Origin: CAIKBL01 sp964555355
Lineage (GTDB): Bacteria > Pseudomonadota > Gammaproteobacteria > Ga0077536
NCBI GenBank assembly: GCA_964555355.1
Contig: CAZKRY010000018.1
Coordinates: 38,223 to 102,222 of the forward strand
Direction: 5' to 3'
DNA length: 64,000 bases
Shown: positions 8,473-16,896 of the stretch, piece after piece
How positions within the stretch are numbered: position 1 is the stretch's first letter
Layout of the letters: each line of letters opens with the position of its first letter
The notes under the pieces: generated by a model
What the model was told of the DNA's origin: nothing
Database searches by the model: none
What the model saw: only the letters and a program-made list of their open reading frames with translations
Made by a program: the position numbers and the translations under genes

Positions 8473-11298
8473 ATGCGACTGCTAAACCCACGCACCATCA
8501 CGGGTGCCGCGCTGTGGCAGGTGTCACTCGGGGTCACCTTGATCATCGCGCTGGCGAGCCTCGTCGGGCACCGCCTCATTTATTGGCAGATTGAGCAGCG
8601 CGTTATCGCGGAACTCAATCTCTACACGGAACATCGCAGCCGCAAGGAAGATCAGCTGTTCATGCTGGCGCGCGATGTGCAAATGGCGATCCGCGATGCG
8701 GTCGTCCAGCGCATGGAGAGTTATCGCACGCCGGAAGCATTGCGGCGGTTCGATGAAATCTTCATGCGCTATTCGGATGGTGCGATCCGCAGCCGCCCGC
8801 AATTTGCGAACGTCCTGCAGCCAGTCACGGGCTGGCTGCATCGCGACGCCGTGCTCACCGATGAACTCAAACAGCGCATGGTGCTGTTCTTCGATATCGT
8901 GCAACAGTACAAAGCGGTGGTGCTCACGCGCTTTGCCGATTTGTACTTCACGGCACCGGAACAACTTAATTTGGGCACGGATCCGCCCGGGCTTAGTCTT
9001 TGGGCGATGTCGGTCCCCGCCGACTATGACCAAAACAAGGAAGAGTGGGCGATTGTGGCCGACGTTAAGCACAACACGACGCGCCAAACCGCCTGGACCG
9101 GGGTGTATACGGATTCAGTGTGGAACATACCGATGATCACCGTGGCGACGCCCATCGACTATCAGGGCCGTCACATCGGCAGCGTAAGTTTCGATCACAT
9201 GATCGATGACTTGATGGAGCGACTACTCGTCACCGAATTGCCGCACGCCGCGCATGTGGTGTTTCAAGCGGATGGACGATTGATCGCGCATTCGCACAAG
9301 ATGCACGAAATCGGCGCCGGGCAGACCCCGGTCTTCATGCAAGAATCGAACGATCCGGCGCTGGCGGCCTTACTTAAAGATGTCCAGACGCACCCCGCGC
9401 GCGAAATCTCGGCATATGACGCGAACTCCGATCAGTATTACGCGGTGCGTCAATTAACCGGGCCGTCTTGGTACTTCGCCTCGTTGATTCCGGGGCACGT
9501 GGTGCGCTCGCAAGCGCTCGCTTCGGCGCAGTGGGTGTTATGGGCCGGGCTTGCGTCGTTGTGCCTGTTGATCTCGGTACTCGCCGTCATCATTCGCCGC
9601 CAAGTCGCCCGTCCGCTCGCCACCATGACGACCGCCGCCACACGCATCGCGGCCGGCGAGACGATCACCCCGCTCGATGCCGGCGGTCACGCCGAACTCG
9701 CGCAACTCGCAACTGCCTTCAACGATATGTCGGCGCGCGTCGCCGAACGCGATGCCACGCTCCGCGCGGAAAAAGTCGAGCTTGAACGTGCCCTCAATGA
9801 ATTGCGCAATACCGAAGAGCGCTGGCGCGCGATGACCGAACATCTCTCGGATTTCATCGTGGTGTTGGACGAGCGGCTGCGTAATGTCTATGTCAGCCCC
9901 AACATTCAAACCATCTTGGGCTATACGCCGGAAGAACGATACGGGAAATCACCTCTCGATATCGTGCATCCCGATGACCTGCCGATGCTGACGGAGCAGA
10001 TCGAAGCGGCCCGGCGAGGCGATCGCAAGCGCCTCCATTTTTTCCGTTATCGCGTGCGCTGCAAGGATGGTCAATTCAAGACGCTGGAAGCAACCGCGAG
10101 TAACTTATTGGAAAATCCCGCGGTGCGCGGCATCGTCACCAACGTGCGTGACGTCACCGAGATCGTGCGGGCGGAAGCGGCGCTCGAACAACAACGTGCC
10201 GCGTTGCATCAGGCGGAGAAACTTTCGGCGCTAGGCTCTTTGATGGCGGGCGTCGCGCACGAACTCAATAACCCATTGTCGGTAGTGGTCGGGCGTTCGA
10301 TCATGTTGGAAGACCAGGCGCACGAGCCGCAACTCCGCAATGGTGTGCACAAGATTCGGGTGGCGGCCGAGCGCTGCGCGCGGATTGTTAAGTCTTTCTT
10401 AGCCATGGCGCGCCAGCAACAGCCGCGGTTCGTGACCGTTCAATTGGAGTCGGTTGTGCACACGGCGCTTGAGATGCTCGAGGGCGCGCTGCGCGAGCAT
10501 GGGATCACCGTCGCCGTCGATATTGCCGCCGACTTACCGTCGCTACACGCCGATCCTGATCAGCTTCATCAAGTTTTCACCAATCTTTTCGTCAACGCCC
10601 AGCATGCGCTCGCGGAAACCACCGGCCCACGCCTAATCAGCGTGCACGCGCGACACGCCGACAATCTGCTAATCATCAAAGTCAGCGATACGGGTTGCGG
10701 CATGACGCCGGAGGTACTAAGCCGTGCGTTCGATCCGTACTTCACGACCAAACCGATGGATAAAGGCACCGGTGTTGGCTTGTCGGTGAGCCTTGGCATG
10801 GTGCAAGCGCACGGCGGCACCATGAGTGCGCACAGCATGCCTAACCAAGGGACTACCATCACCATCCGTCTGCCTTGTGCGCAGGCTAATGTTGCACCTC
10901 ACGCCTCTGCGTTTGCACCGGCGCCGTTGCGCGCCGGGCAACGTATCTTGGTGGTCGACGATGAACCGGAAATTACCGCAATTCTGCGCGAAATCCTCCT
11001 CGCCGATGGACACGACGTTGACGTCGTCCATTGCGCGCACGATGCACTCAAACAACTCGCAATTCGCGCCTACGATAGTGTGATTACCGATTTACGCATG
11101 CCGGATGGTGACGGACCCGCGTTGTTTCGCGAAATCGTCCGTCGTTGGCCGGCGATGCGCGACAAAGTCATCTTCATGACCGGCGACAACCTAAGCGCCA
11201 ACATTCAGGCGTTTCTCACCGAACAACGCCGCCCGCTCCTGGAAAAACCTTTCGTGCCGGGCGATGTGTTGCGGATCGTGGCGTCAGTCGGAAACTAA
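8473..11298 (+). CDS. membrane hybrid sensor histidine kinase (double-Cache-like, HAMP, PAS, kinase, receiver)
   Basis: The protein has 941 residues. A first membrane helix at about 12-36 and a second at about 352-376 bracket a periplasmic sensor of some 310 residues that resembles a Cache domain. HAMP follows (about 377-430), then PAS (about 450-565), the dimerisation/phospho-acceptor helix with His596 in GVAHELNNPL, and the ATPase domain with N-box NLFVNAQHAL, DTGCGM and GTGVGLS. A C-terminal receiver (about 822-941; LVVDDEP, TDLRMPDGDG) makes it a hybrid kinase, so a phosphorelay or self-modulation is likely. Its size suits detection of a small extracellular ligand; the ligand is not visible. 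It forms an operon with the preceding OmpR regulator. Confidence 0.95.
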   Translation: MRLLNPRTITGAALWQVSLGVTLIIALASLVGHRLIYWQIEQRVIAELNLYTEHRSRKEDQLFMLARDVQMAIRDAVVQRMESYRTPEALRRFDEIFMRYSDGAIRSRPQFANVLQPVTGWLHRDAVLTDELKQRMVLFFDIVQQYKAVVLTRFADLYFTAPEQLNLGTDPPGLSLWAMSVPADYDQNKEEWAIVADVKHNTTRQTAWTGVYTDSVWNIPMITVATPIDYQGRHIGSVSFDHMIDDLMERLLVTELPHAAHVVFQADGRLIAHSHKMHEIGAGQTPVFMQESNDPALAALLKDVQTHPAREISAYDANSDQYYAVRQLTGPSWYFASLIPGHVVRSQALASAQWVLWAGLASLCLLISVLAVIIRRQVARPLATMTTAATRIAAGETITPLDAGGHAELAQLATAFNDMSARVAERDATLRAEKVELERALNELRNTEERWRAMTEHLSDFIVVLDERLRNVYVSPNIQTILGYTPEERYGKSPLDIVHPDDLPMLTEQIEAARRGDRKRLHFFRYRVRCKDGQFKTLEATASNLLENPAVRGIVTNVRDVTEIVRAEAALEQQRAALHQAEKLSALGSLMAGVAHELNNPLSVVVGRSIMLEDQAHEPQLRNGVHKIRVAAERCARIVKSFLAMARQQQPRFVTVQLESVVHTALEMLEGALREHGITVAVDIAADLPSLHADPDQLHQVFTNLFVNAQHALAETTGPRLISVHARHADNLLIIKVSDTGCGMTPEVLSRAFDPYFTTKPMDKGTGVGLSVSLGMVQAHGGTMSAHSMPNQGTTITIRLPCAQANVAPHASAFAPAPLRAGQRILVVDDEPEITAILREILLADGHDVDVVHCAHDALKQLAIRAYDSVITDLRMPDGDGPALFREIVRRWPAMRDKVIFMTGDNLSANIQAFLTEQRRPLLEKPFVPGDVLRIVASVGN

Positions 11299-11440
11299 AG
11301 AACGCTGGGTTCCTGCGGTTTCCTTATTTGATATATTCGAAACAATTTTTCTACACTGCGTGCGGCAAGTGTCATCAAGCCGCTACACGCCCTAACTAAC
11401 CTAGTTCACGTCAAACGCAATTACGTTTAGGGGAACTGTC

Positions 11441-12505
11441 GTGAGTATCTACCGCAATCAACTTCCGCAGCGCAACACCAACCAACTGTTCATCACGGAT
11501 GGTGGCTTGGAGACAACGCTCGTTTTTCACGAGAAAATCGATCTGCCTTACTTCGCTGCCTTTCCGCTGCTGCAGACCAGCGAAGGCGAAGCGGCGCTCA
11601 ATCGCTATTTTTCGAGCTATGCCAATATCGCGCTATTTCGCCAAACCGGACTCGTACTGGAAAGCGCCACTTGGCGTGCGAGTCCGGACTGGGGCCGTTT
11701 GCTTGGATACTCGCAAGATTCACTGGTGGCGGCGAATCGGCGCGCGATCGCACAGCTAGTCGAAATTCGCCGTGCCTACCAAGCGCTCAACCAACCTTTC
11801 GTGATTAGCGGCAATCTCGGGCCGAGAGGCGATGGCTATGTGCCGGCGCAGGCCATGACCGCGTATGAGGCCGAACGCTATCACGCGCTGCAAGCCGAAA
11901 CTTTTGCCGACACCGAAGCCGACATGTTGTGCGCAATGACGATGAACTATGTTGAAGAGGCGGTCGGCATCGCGCAAGCCGCACGCCGAGTCAGAATGCC
12001 GGTCGCAATTTCTTTTACGGTGGAAACCGATGGGCGATTGCCGACGGGCCAAACTTTAGGTTCGGCGATCGAACAAGTCGACACGGCAACCGACGGATAT
12101 CCCGCGTATTACATGGTGAATTGCGCACACCCCAGTCATTTTGCGCATGTGTTTGATACGCGCGCGCGTTGGGTGAAACGGATCCAAGGTGTGCGGGCCA
12201 ACGCTTCGCGCATGAGTCACGCGGAACTCAACGAAGCGCCGACGTTGGATGACGGAGATCCGCGCGCGCTTGCCGATGACTACGCTGACCTAAAGTCGCT
12301 GCTGCCAAACTTGAACGTGCTCGGCGGCTGCTGCGGAACCGACCATCGGCACATCGGCGCGATCGCGGAACGTTGCGAGCAGCACTTTTCGCCGCAGGTA
12401 AGTGGTTCGAACATGCAGCGCGCATCTTGGATCACCGGCACGGCCACCGCCGGATTATTGGGATTGGTGTTGTCTGTGATTAATCAAACGCCGCGGATCT
12501 TGTAA
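11441..12505 (+). CDS. homocysteine S-methyltransferase family protein
   Basis: The 354-residue protein starts at a GTG behind GGGGA. The N-terminal ITDGGLETTL matches the (T)DGG.ET motif of the zinc-dependent homocysteine S-methyltransferase barrel. The zinc ligands are visible as Cys in MVNCAHP and the Cys pair in LGGCCGTD, as in MmuM/BHMT-type enzymes. The family moves a methyl group from S-methylmethionine, betaine or a corrinoid protein to a thiol; the donor here is unknown. About 40 residues after the GGCCGTD motif, ending in a hydrophobic segment, extend past the barrel (SWITGTATAGLLGLVLSVI), which could be a membrane anchor and is unusual. It is a single gene, convergent with the GNAT gene. 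Confidence 0.85.
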   Translation: MSIYRNQLPQRNTNQLFITDGGLETTLVFHEKIDLPYFAAFPLLQTSEGEAALNRYFSSYANIALFRQTGLVLESATWRASPDWGRLLGYSQDSLVAANRRAIAQLVEIRRAYQALNQPFVISGNLGPRGDGYVPAQAMTAYEAERYHALQAETFADTEADMLCAMTMNYVEEAVGIAQAARRVRMPVAISFTVETDGRLPTGQTLGSAIEQVDTATDGYPAYYMVNCAHPSHFAHVFDTRARWVKRIQGVRANASRMSHAELNEAPTLDDGDPRALADDYADLKSLLPNLNVLGGCCGTDHRHIGAIAERCEQHFSPQVSGSNMQRASWITGTATAGLLGLVLSVINQTPRIL

Positions 12506-12519
12506 CAAATCCGAAGCAA

Positions 12520-12673
12520 GCCGCCTCTTCCTCCCTCCGTTCCGCGGGAGACCCTTTACTTCCCCCCTTTGCCGCTTGCGGGAGACCCTTTACTTCCCCC
12601 CTTTGCCGCTTGCGGGAGAACCTCTACTCCCTCCCTCTCCCGCTTGCGGGAGAGGGCTGGGGTGAGGGTCTCT
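12520..12673. repeat. GGGAGA-type repeat array with 34-bp tandem units
   Basis: This array sits between two convergent genes. A 34-base unit starting GCGGGAGA occurs at 12544, 12578 and 12612; the first two copies are identical and the third diverges. The array ends in the standard hairpin CTCTCCCGC-TTGC-GGGAGAGGG with GGGGTGAGGGTC. It is the same family as at 1.6 kb, and the internal tandem growth again sits at the truncated copies. Confidence 0.85.
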
Positions 12674-12686
12674 TCTTCTCTGCACC

Positions 12687-13181
12687 CTAGCGCCAATCGC
12701 ACTCATAACGCTGTTCAATAACCTCTCGCCCCCACTGCAGTCCGGCGAATTCTTCGACCAATTGAAAACCCGCCGCGCGATACAAGTGCGCGGCGGCGGC
12801 CAAACCTTGAAAGGTCCATAGGTACACTCGCGGATAAGTGCATTGCCGGCAGAACGCGAGCGCGGCTGCGATTAAGCGTTTCCCGAATCCCTGCCCGCGC
12901 AGTGCATCGCTCAAGATAAACCAGCGTAGATGCGCGCCTTGGTCCGCCGCATGACGACCGTCGATCGCGATCGATCCATGGTATTCGCCCTCCGCCTGAA
13001 CCAACCACAGGCCGTCTCGTACGGGATCGAAAGAGTCGCAAAACGCGCCCAATTCCCGTGCGACTTTGCTCTCGAAATACACCCCAAACCCGGCGTGACG
13101 CTTGTAGTACTCCGCATGGAGTTGCGTGATCCGCCCGATACAGCCGGGTTGATAACCGGTGACGATTGCGTAATCGGTCAT
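12687..13181 (-). CDS. GNAT-family N-acetyltransferase
   Basis: This 164-residue protein should move an acetyl group from acetyl-CoA to an amine. The acetyl-CoA loop is visible as DALRGQGFGKRLI (R/QxxGxG/A), followed by the typical VYLWTFQGLAAAAHLYRAAGF element. The start at 13181 overlaps the stop of the M48 peptidase gene in an ATGA, indicating translational coupling; longer upstream frames would read into the peptidase. The N-terminal YAIVTGYQPGCIGRITQLHAEYY resembles MarR-associated GNAT domains found fused to regulators, but no HTH is present here. It is the last gene of the six-gene operon that begins with the fatty acid hydroxylase. Confidence 0.88.
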   Translation of the reverse strand: MTDYAIVTGYQPGCIGRITQLHAEYYKRHAGFGVYFESKVARELGAFCDSFDPVRDGLWLVQAEGEYHGSIAIDGRHAADQGAHLRWFILSDALRGQGFGKRLIAAALAFCRQCTYPRVYLWTFQGLAAAAHLYRAAGFQLVEEFAGLQWGREVIEQRYECDWR

Positions 13182-15046
13182 AAGAGTTGCGTGCCGGCGG
13201 CAATCACATTGCGCGCGAGTTTTTTGGTAGCACCACTTTTCAAGACAAAAAACGTGTCGGACGGCCAGGTCAGCGCGCCGTCCAGCTTCTTGAACCATTC
13301 TTGTTGGTTCTTGCGCCAGCCGGCGACTTCGAAAGCCAGTACGTACACTGGGTTTTCACTCAGGTGCTCGACACGTTTCTGGCATACCCATGCGTGTTTT
13401 AATCCGGCGAGCGCGCCCAGCTTTTCGCGAAGCACCGCGAGATCGTTTGCGCTTAGCCTGCTTTCCGTCAACACGTCATCGGCGGTAACGGTCTGGCGTT
13501 CGCGGCGCGCGGCATATTCGAGATCGATATGTCGCTCGGCGCGTAGCCGCCATTGCTCGGCCAATGCGTGTTGGCTGGTACGCTTGAGGTACGCATAGGC
13601 CACATCGCAGGCGGAGCCGACTAACGCAAATTTGGCTGTCGCTTTCTCGAGTAAAGCGAGGCCAGCCTCATTGTCGCGTGCAAGTAGCATGCGCCCGATG
13701 ACATAGTCGGCATCGCGATCTTCGGGAAATCGCGTCTGGTAGCTTTGGTAGAGCAGCAAAGAATCTACTTCTGGCGCGTATTGTTCCGTCAGTCGTGCCA
13801 GCTGCCAGTGGTCGTCGACAGTCAAATCATCGAGCGATTTCGCGCGCAATTCGGTCAACTTACCGCGCGCTTCTTCGGCCTGCGCAAAACGTTCCTTCCA
13901 AGCTTTTTCGTTACGTGCCAACCACTGGCGATCGTATTCTTGGACAAGCGCAGGTAATTCGGTGCCAAACCATGCTTGCGCCGCACTTTCTGTAAGCGCG
14001 AGTGGCAACTCGGGTGAGACGCCAAGCGCTTGCAAGCGATCTTTCAGCGCCGGATGCGTATCGTCATGACCGGTTTCTATCTTCTGCAGATTTGCTAGGC
14101 GGTCGCTTAACGCCGCCCGCTCCACCGGCGGCGCTTGTAAAAACTTTGCAAGCCCGCCAATCGGGCTACGCTCAGGCTCGGCATAACTGTCCGCGCGCGC
14201 GACTAACGGACCCCAATAATGTTCGTAACTCACCGGCGTTAATACGTTGGTACGCAACAACGCCTGCGCGGCGGTCTGCGGTGACGTCAATTTAGCCGAG
14301 ATTGCATCGGCTTCGTATTCGTTGGCGCGCGCCAATGCAAACGAATACGCGTTGAAATACGGCGCGTACCAGTCAAAGAAGCGGCGCAGCCAACCTACGC
14401 CCCAAGCGCCGGAACGGTCGAACGCTTCCATCACGCGATACCAGGTCATGCGCACTCGGTAGATCCAGCCGTTAAATCGACTGTGATTTCCGGAGATATG
14501 ACCAAACTCATGCGTGAGTACCGCACGGGCTTGTTCCGGCGATAACGCAAGCAGCAGTGGCAAGCCCAAAATTAAGGTGTTTTTATCCCAGCCGAAGATC
14601 CCGAGCCGCGGGGTCTGCGCAATACCGGCGTTAAATTCTTCGGTCAAGATGATTTCATGAATTCGCGGCGTGTTGAGCGCGCGCTGTAATGCTTTCACCT
14701 CGCTATGCAAGACCGGGAAACGCTCCGCCGTCAATACATAACCCGAAGGCGAGTCGATCTTTACCCATAACGCGCGACCAATTGAATACACCAACATGCC
14801 GAGCAGGAAGATCAATTTCTTCTTAATAAGCAAAATGAGAAATACCGCACTCGATAAGGCAGCCCACACGCTACCGGCAATGAGTCCAATCAATATTGTA
14901 AGCAAGCCAAAAATGACGAGGTAACCAAGCGCGGCGAGTAACGCCAAGCGCCGCTTATAAGCCGCCGGCCGCGCTGCGATTTGCGCCTCTGCTTGGCGAA
15001 CCCACCGCTCAAATTGTTGTCGGCGCTCGGTGGTCGTTCCCTGCAT
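13178..15046 (-). CDS. membrane M48-family zinc metallopeptidase
   Basis: The protein has 622 residues. Two or three hydrophobic helices at about 34-95 anchor it in the inner membrane. The zinc-binding HEFGH motif is at 179-183, with the third ligand Glu243 in ANEYEAD, both hallmarks of the M48 (HtpX/Ste24-like) family. The C-terminal half (about 330-620) lacks a recognised fold; it is helical, with TPR-like spacing around LLYQSYQTRFPEDRDADYVIGRMLLA. Its gene begins three bases after the stop of the Popeye-like gene and its stop overlaps the GNAT start. It may process membrane proteins or lipidated substrates; the target is unknown. Confidence 0.92.
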   Translation of the reverse strand: MQGTTTERRQQFERWVRQAEAQIAARPAAYKRRLALLAALGYLVIFGLLTILIGLIAGSVWAALSSAVFLILLIKKKLIFLLGMLVYSIGRALWVKIDSPSGYVLTAERFPVLHSEVKALQRALNTPRIHEIILTEEFNAGIAQTPRLGIFGWDKNTLILGLPLLLALSPEQARAVLTHEFGHISGNHSRFNGWIYRVRMTWYRVMEAFDRSGAWGVGWLRRFFDWYAPYFNAYSFALARANEYEADAISAKLTSPQTAAQALLRTNVLTPVSYEHYWGPLVARADSYAEPERSPIGGLAKFLQAPPVERAALSDRLANLQKIETGHDDTHPALKDRLQALGVSPELPLALTESAAQAWFGTELPALVQEYDRQWLARNEKAWKERFAQAEEARGKLTELRAKSLDDLTVDDHWQLARLTEQYAPEVDSLLLYQSYQTRFPEDRDADYVIGRMLLARDNEAGLALLEKATAKFALVGSACDVAYAYLKRTSQHALAEQWRLRAERHIDLEYAARRERQTVTADDVLTESRLSANDLAVLREKLGALAGLKHAWVCQKRVEHLSENPVYVLAFEVAGWRKNQQEWFKKLDGALTWPSDTFFVLKSGATKKLARNVIAAGTQLL

Positions 15047-15049
15047 ACA

Positions 15050-15772
15050 TTATTCCTGTAGTTGATGACCGGCGAGCTGCGAAACATCGATGGGAAGGCC
15101 GCTGGTTGACCTGAGTTTGCGCGAGAGATCGCGCCCGATGATGCGGCCGATTCCGCGCTGAAGCTCGGGATTCTTGAGTAACAATTTGTTGAGTGCGGTT
15201 TTTTCGATCGCAAACAGCCGGCAAGTCGCAATTGCGGTAACAGTGGCGGACGCGGGTTCATCGGTCATCAAACTCATTTCGCCGACAAACGCTCCATTTT
15301 GCAAAATTGCGACCATCCGACCATCGACTTCGACTTCCACCATCCCGTCGGCGATCACGTAGAAGTTATCAACCGGACTGTTCTGCTTGGTAAGGACGGC
15401 ACCCCGTTGGGTGTCCTGCCACTGTCCGGCATGCAACAAATGAGCGAACTGAGTTGCGTCCAGCTCGGCGAATAAACTTCGCTTCAAGATTAGTTCGTCT
15501 TGGGTGTACTTGCGCTTGGTTCTTTCGTTGATCAGCAACAGGATCAACATCACGAGATTGATCGACACAAAAATAGCGTTCCATCCGATGCCCACCCAGA
15601 GCGGTGAAGCCGCGCCGTAATAGAAGTACACCGCTTCAAACGCCAGCGAGACGATGGCGAGCACGCGCAGCCAAAACATGTTGGTGAATAGATAGGACAG
15701 CGCGAGCAAGGTGTAACAGGCGTTGCCTGCCCAGTCTTGCCAGCGCAGGGACTCAAGTAATTGGATAATCAT
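15050..15772 (-). CDS. Popeye-like membrane protein with cyclic-nucleotide-binding domain
   Basis: The 240-residue protein has about three membrane helices in the first 85 residues (LLALSYLFTNMFWLRVLAIV; a second pair around WNAIFVSINLVMLILLL), then a cytoplasmic cNMP-binding domain at about 105-230. This is the layout of Popeye-domain proteins. The phosphate-binding cassette region reads GAFVGEMSLMTDEPASATVTA: it has the family GE but lacks the usual Arg (RxATV becomes SATV), so cAMP affinity may be altered. The ATG at 15772 is chosen because it overlaps the upstream stop as ATGA; another ATG lies nine bases earlier. It may couple a nucleotide signal to its operon partners at the membrane. 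Confidence 0.82.
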   Translation of the reverse strand: MIIQLLESLRWQDWAGNACYTLLALSYLFTNMFWLRVLAIVSLAFEAVYFYYGAASPLWVGIGWNAIFVSINLVMLILLLINERTKRKYTQDELILKRSLFAELDATQFAHLLHAGQWQDTQRGAVLTKQNSPVDNFYVIADGMVEVEVDGRMVAILQNGAFVGEMSLMTDEPASATVTAIATCRLFAIEKTALNKLLLKNPELQRGIGRIIGRDLSRKLRSTSGLPIDVSQLAGHQLQE

Positions 15773-16896
15773 CTGTTCCATCCGTGGTGTGCAGCAAGGT
15801 CCGTCATAGTTAGCCCTAATCCAGGCGTGTTAGGCAATCTAAACCTTTGGGGGATGAGTAACCCACCGGCGCCGAACATTAACGGCGGCTCGGCCACGTC
15901 TTCCACCAACAGATGTGTGCCGGCGGCTCCTTCCTGTGCAACCAATGCATCACCTGCCACGGCGGCAACCGTGAGTGCCGCACGCGTCAAAACGCTCGTT
16001 TCGCCAACGTGAGCGCCCACCACGATACCGAAGCCGCTGCGCCGCGCTGCCGTTATCGCGGACAACGATCGGATTAATCCGCCAAGTTTCGACACGCGTA
16101 CATTCAACAACCAGCGGGTCGCATCCTGTTGTAGCTCGGCATATAACGCGGCAGACCGAAACGATTCGTCTAGCACTATGCGTGCGCCGGTGGCGCGAGA
16201 GAGCTCGCACATTCCCGCGAGATCGTCCGCCCGCAGCGGCTCTTCGAGCGCCCAAAACGGATAATCCAATGCAGATAGATGTGCGAGCGCGGTGGCCGCA
16301 TCAGACCACAGGTTATTGGCATCCGCCCGCACCTGTGCATGCGATATACCGGCCGCTTGCAAAGCGGCAACTTTGCTTCGATCGCGCGCGAGATCACCAC
16401 TTAGTTTGATCTTGAACTGGCGAAAGCCAGCGGCACGATACTGCGCCAAGCGCTGCATAAAGGCAGCGGACGCATCGTCGCTAAGGATTGCGCTGTACTC
16501 GAAAGATTGCGCGAGTTCAGCCTCACCGAGGAGCGATTCCAAACTTTGCCCCGTCGCCCGCCCAATCACATCGAGCAGCGCGATTTCGACCGCGCACCAC
16601 GCAGCGGGCGCGGCATCGATTTCACTGGCATGGGTAATCGCCCAATCCCTGATCGCAGCGACTTCCAACGGCAGCGCCATCCACTCGGCGTGATGTCGGT
16701 TAAAAAACTGTTCCGCTGAAGCGAGTGATTCTTGCGTGACGTACTCACGCGGACAACCTTCGCCGTATCCGATACAAGACGAAGTGCGTGCCGTCACCCA
16801 CCAGGATTGGGTCTCGGCACGTTCAGCCGACGCGTGTCGAAAGCTACCACGAAACGGGATCCTTAACGCTTGACCGATTAGCGCCGTTAACTTCAT
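15769..16896 (-). CDS. enolase-superfamily enzyme, muconate-lactonizing/dipeptide-epimerase-like subgroup
   Basis: The 375-residue protein has an alpha+beta capping domain and a TIM-barrel. The acid-base pair is visible as KxK (Lys162, Lys164), the metal ligands as Asp192 (RADAN), Glu218/219 (LEEPL) and Asp243 (VLDES), and the opposite base as Lys270 (SKLGG). This pattern places it in the MLE subgroup, which includes dipeptide epimerases, N-succinyl- or N-acyl-amino acid racemases and o-succinylbenzoate synthases. Specificity cannot be read by eye. Its start overlaps the stop of the GH3 ligase gene as ATGA. An amide-forming ligase beside a possible acyl-amino-acid racemase suggests both act on an amino-acid conjugate; this is inference. 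Confidence 0.88.
   Translation of the reverse strand: MKLTALIGQALRIPFRGSFRHASAERAETQSWWVTARTSSCIGYGEGCPREYVTQESLASAEQFFNRHHAEWMALPLEVAAIRDWAITHASEIDAAPAAWCAVEIALLDVIGRATGQSLESLLGEAELAQSFEYSAILSDDASAAFMQRLAQYRAAGFRQFKIKLSGDLARDRSKVAALQAAGISHAQVRADANNLWSDAATALAHLSALDYPFWALEEPLRADDLAGMCELSRATGARIVLDESFRSAALYAELQQDATRWLLNVRVSKLGGLIRSLSAITAARRSGFGIVVGAHVGETSVLTRAALTVAAVAGDALVAQEGAAGTHLLVEDVAEPPLMFGAGGLLIPQRFRLPNTPGLGLTMTDLAAHHGWNR

Noticed and set aside
11401..11440. Short inverted repeat AAACG-CAATTA-CGTTT before the methyltransferase gene
   Set aside because: A five-base stem is too weak to support an operator or riboswitch; a SAM riboswitch core is not visible.
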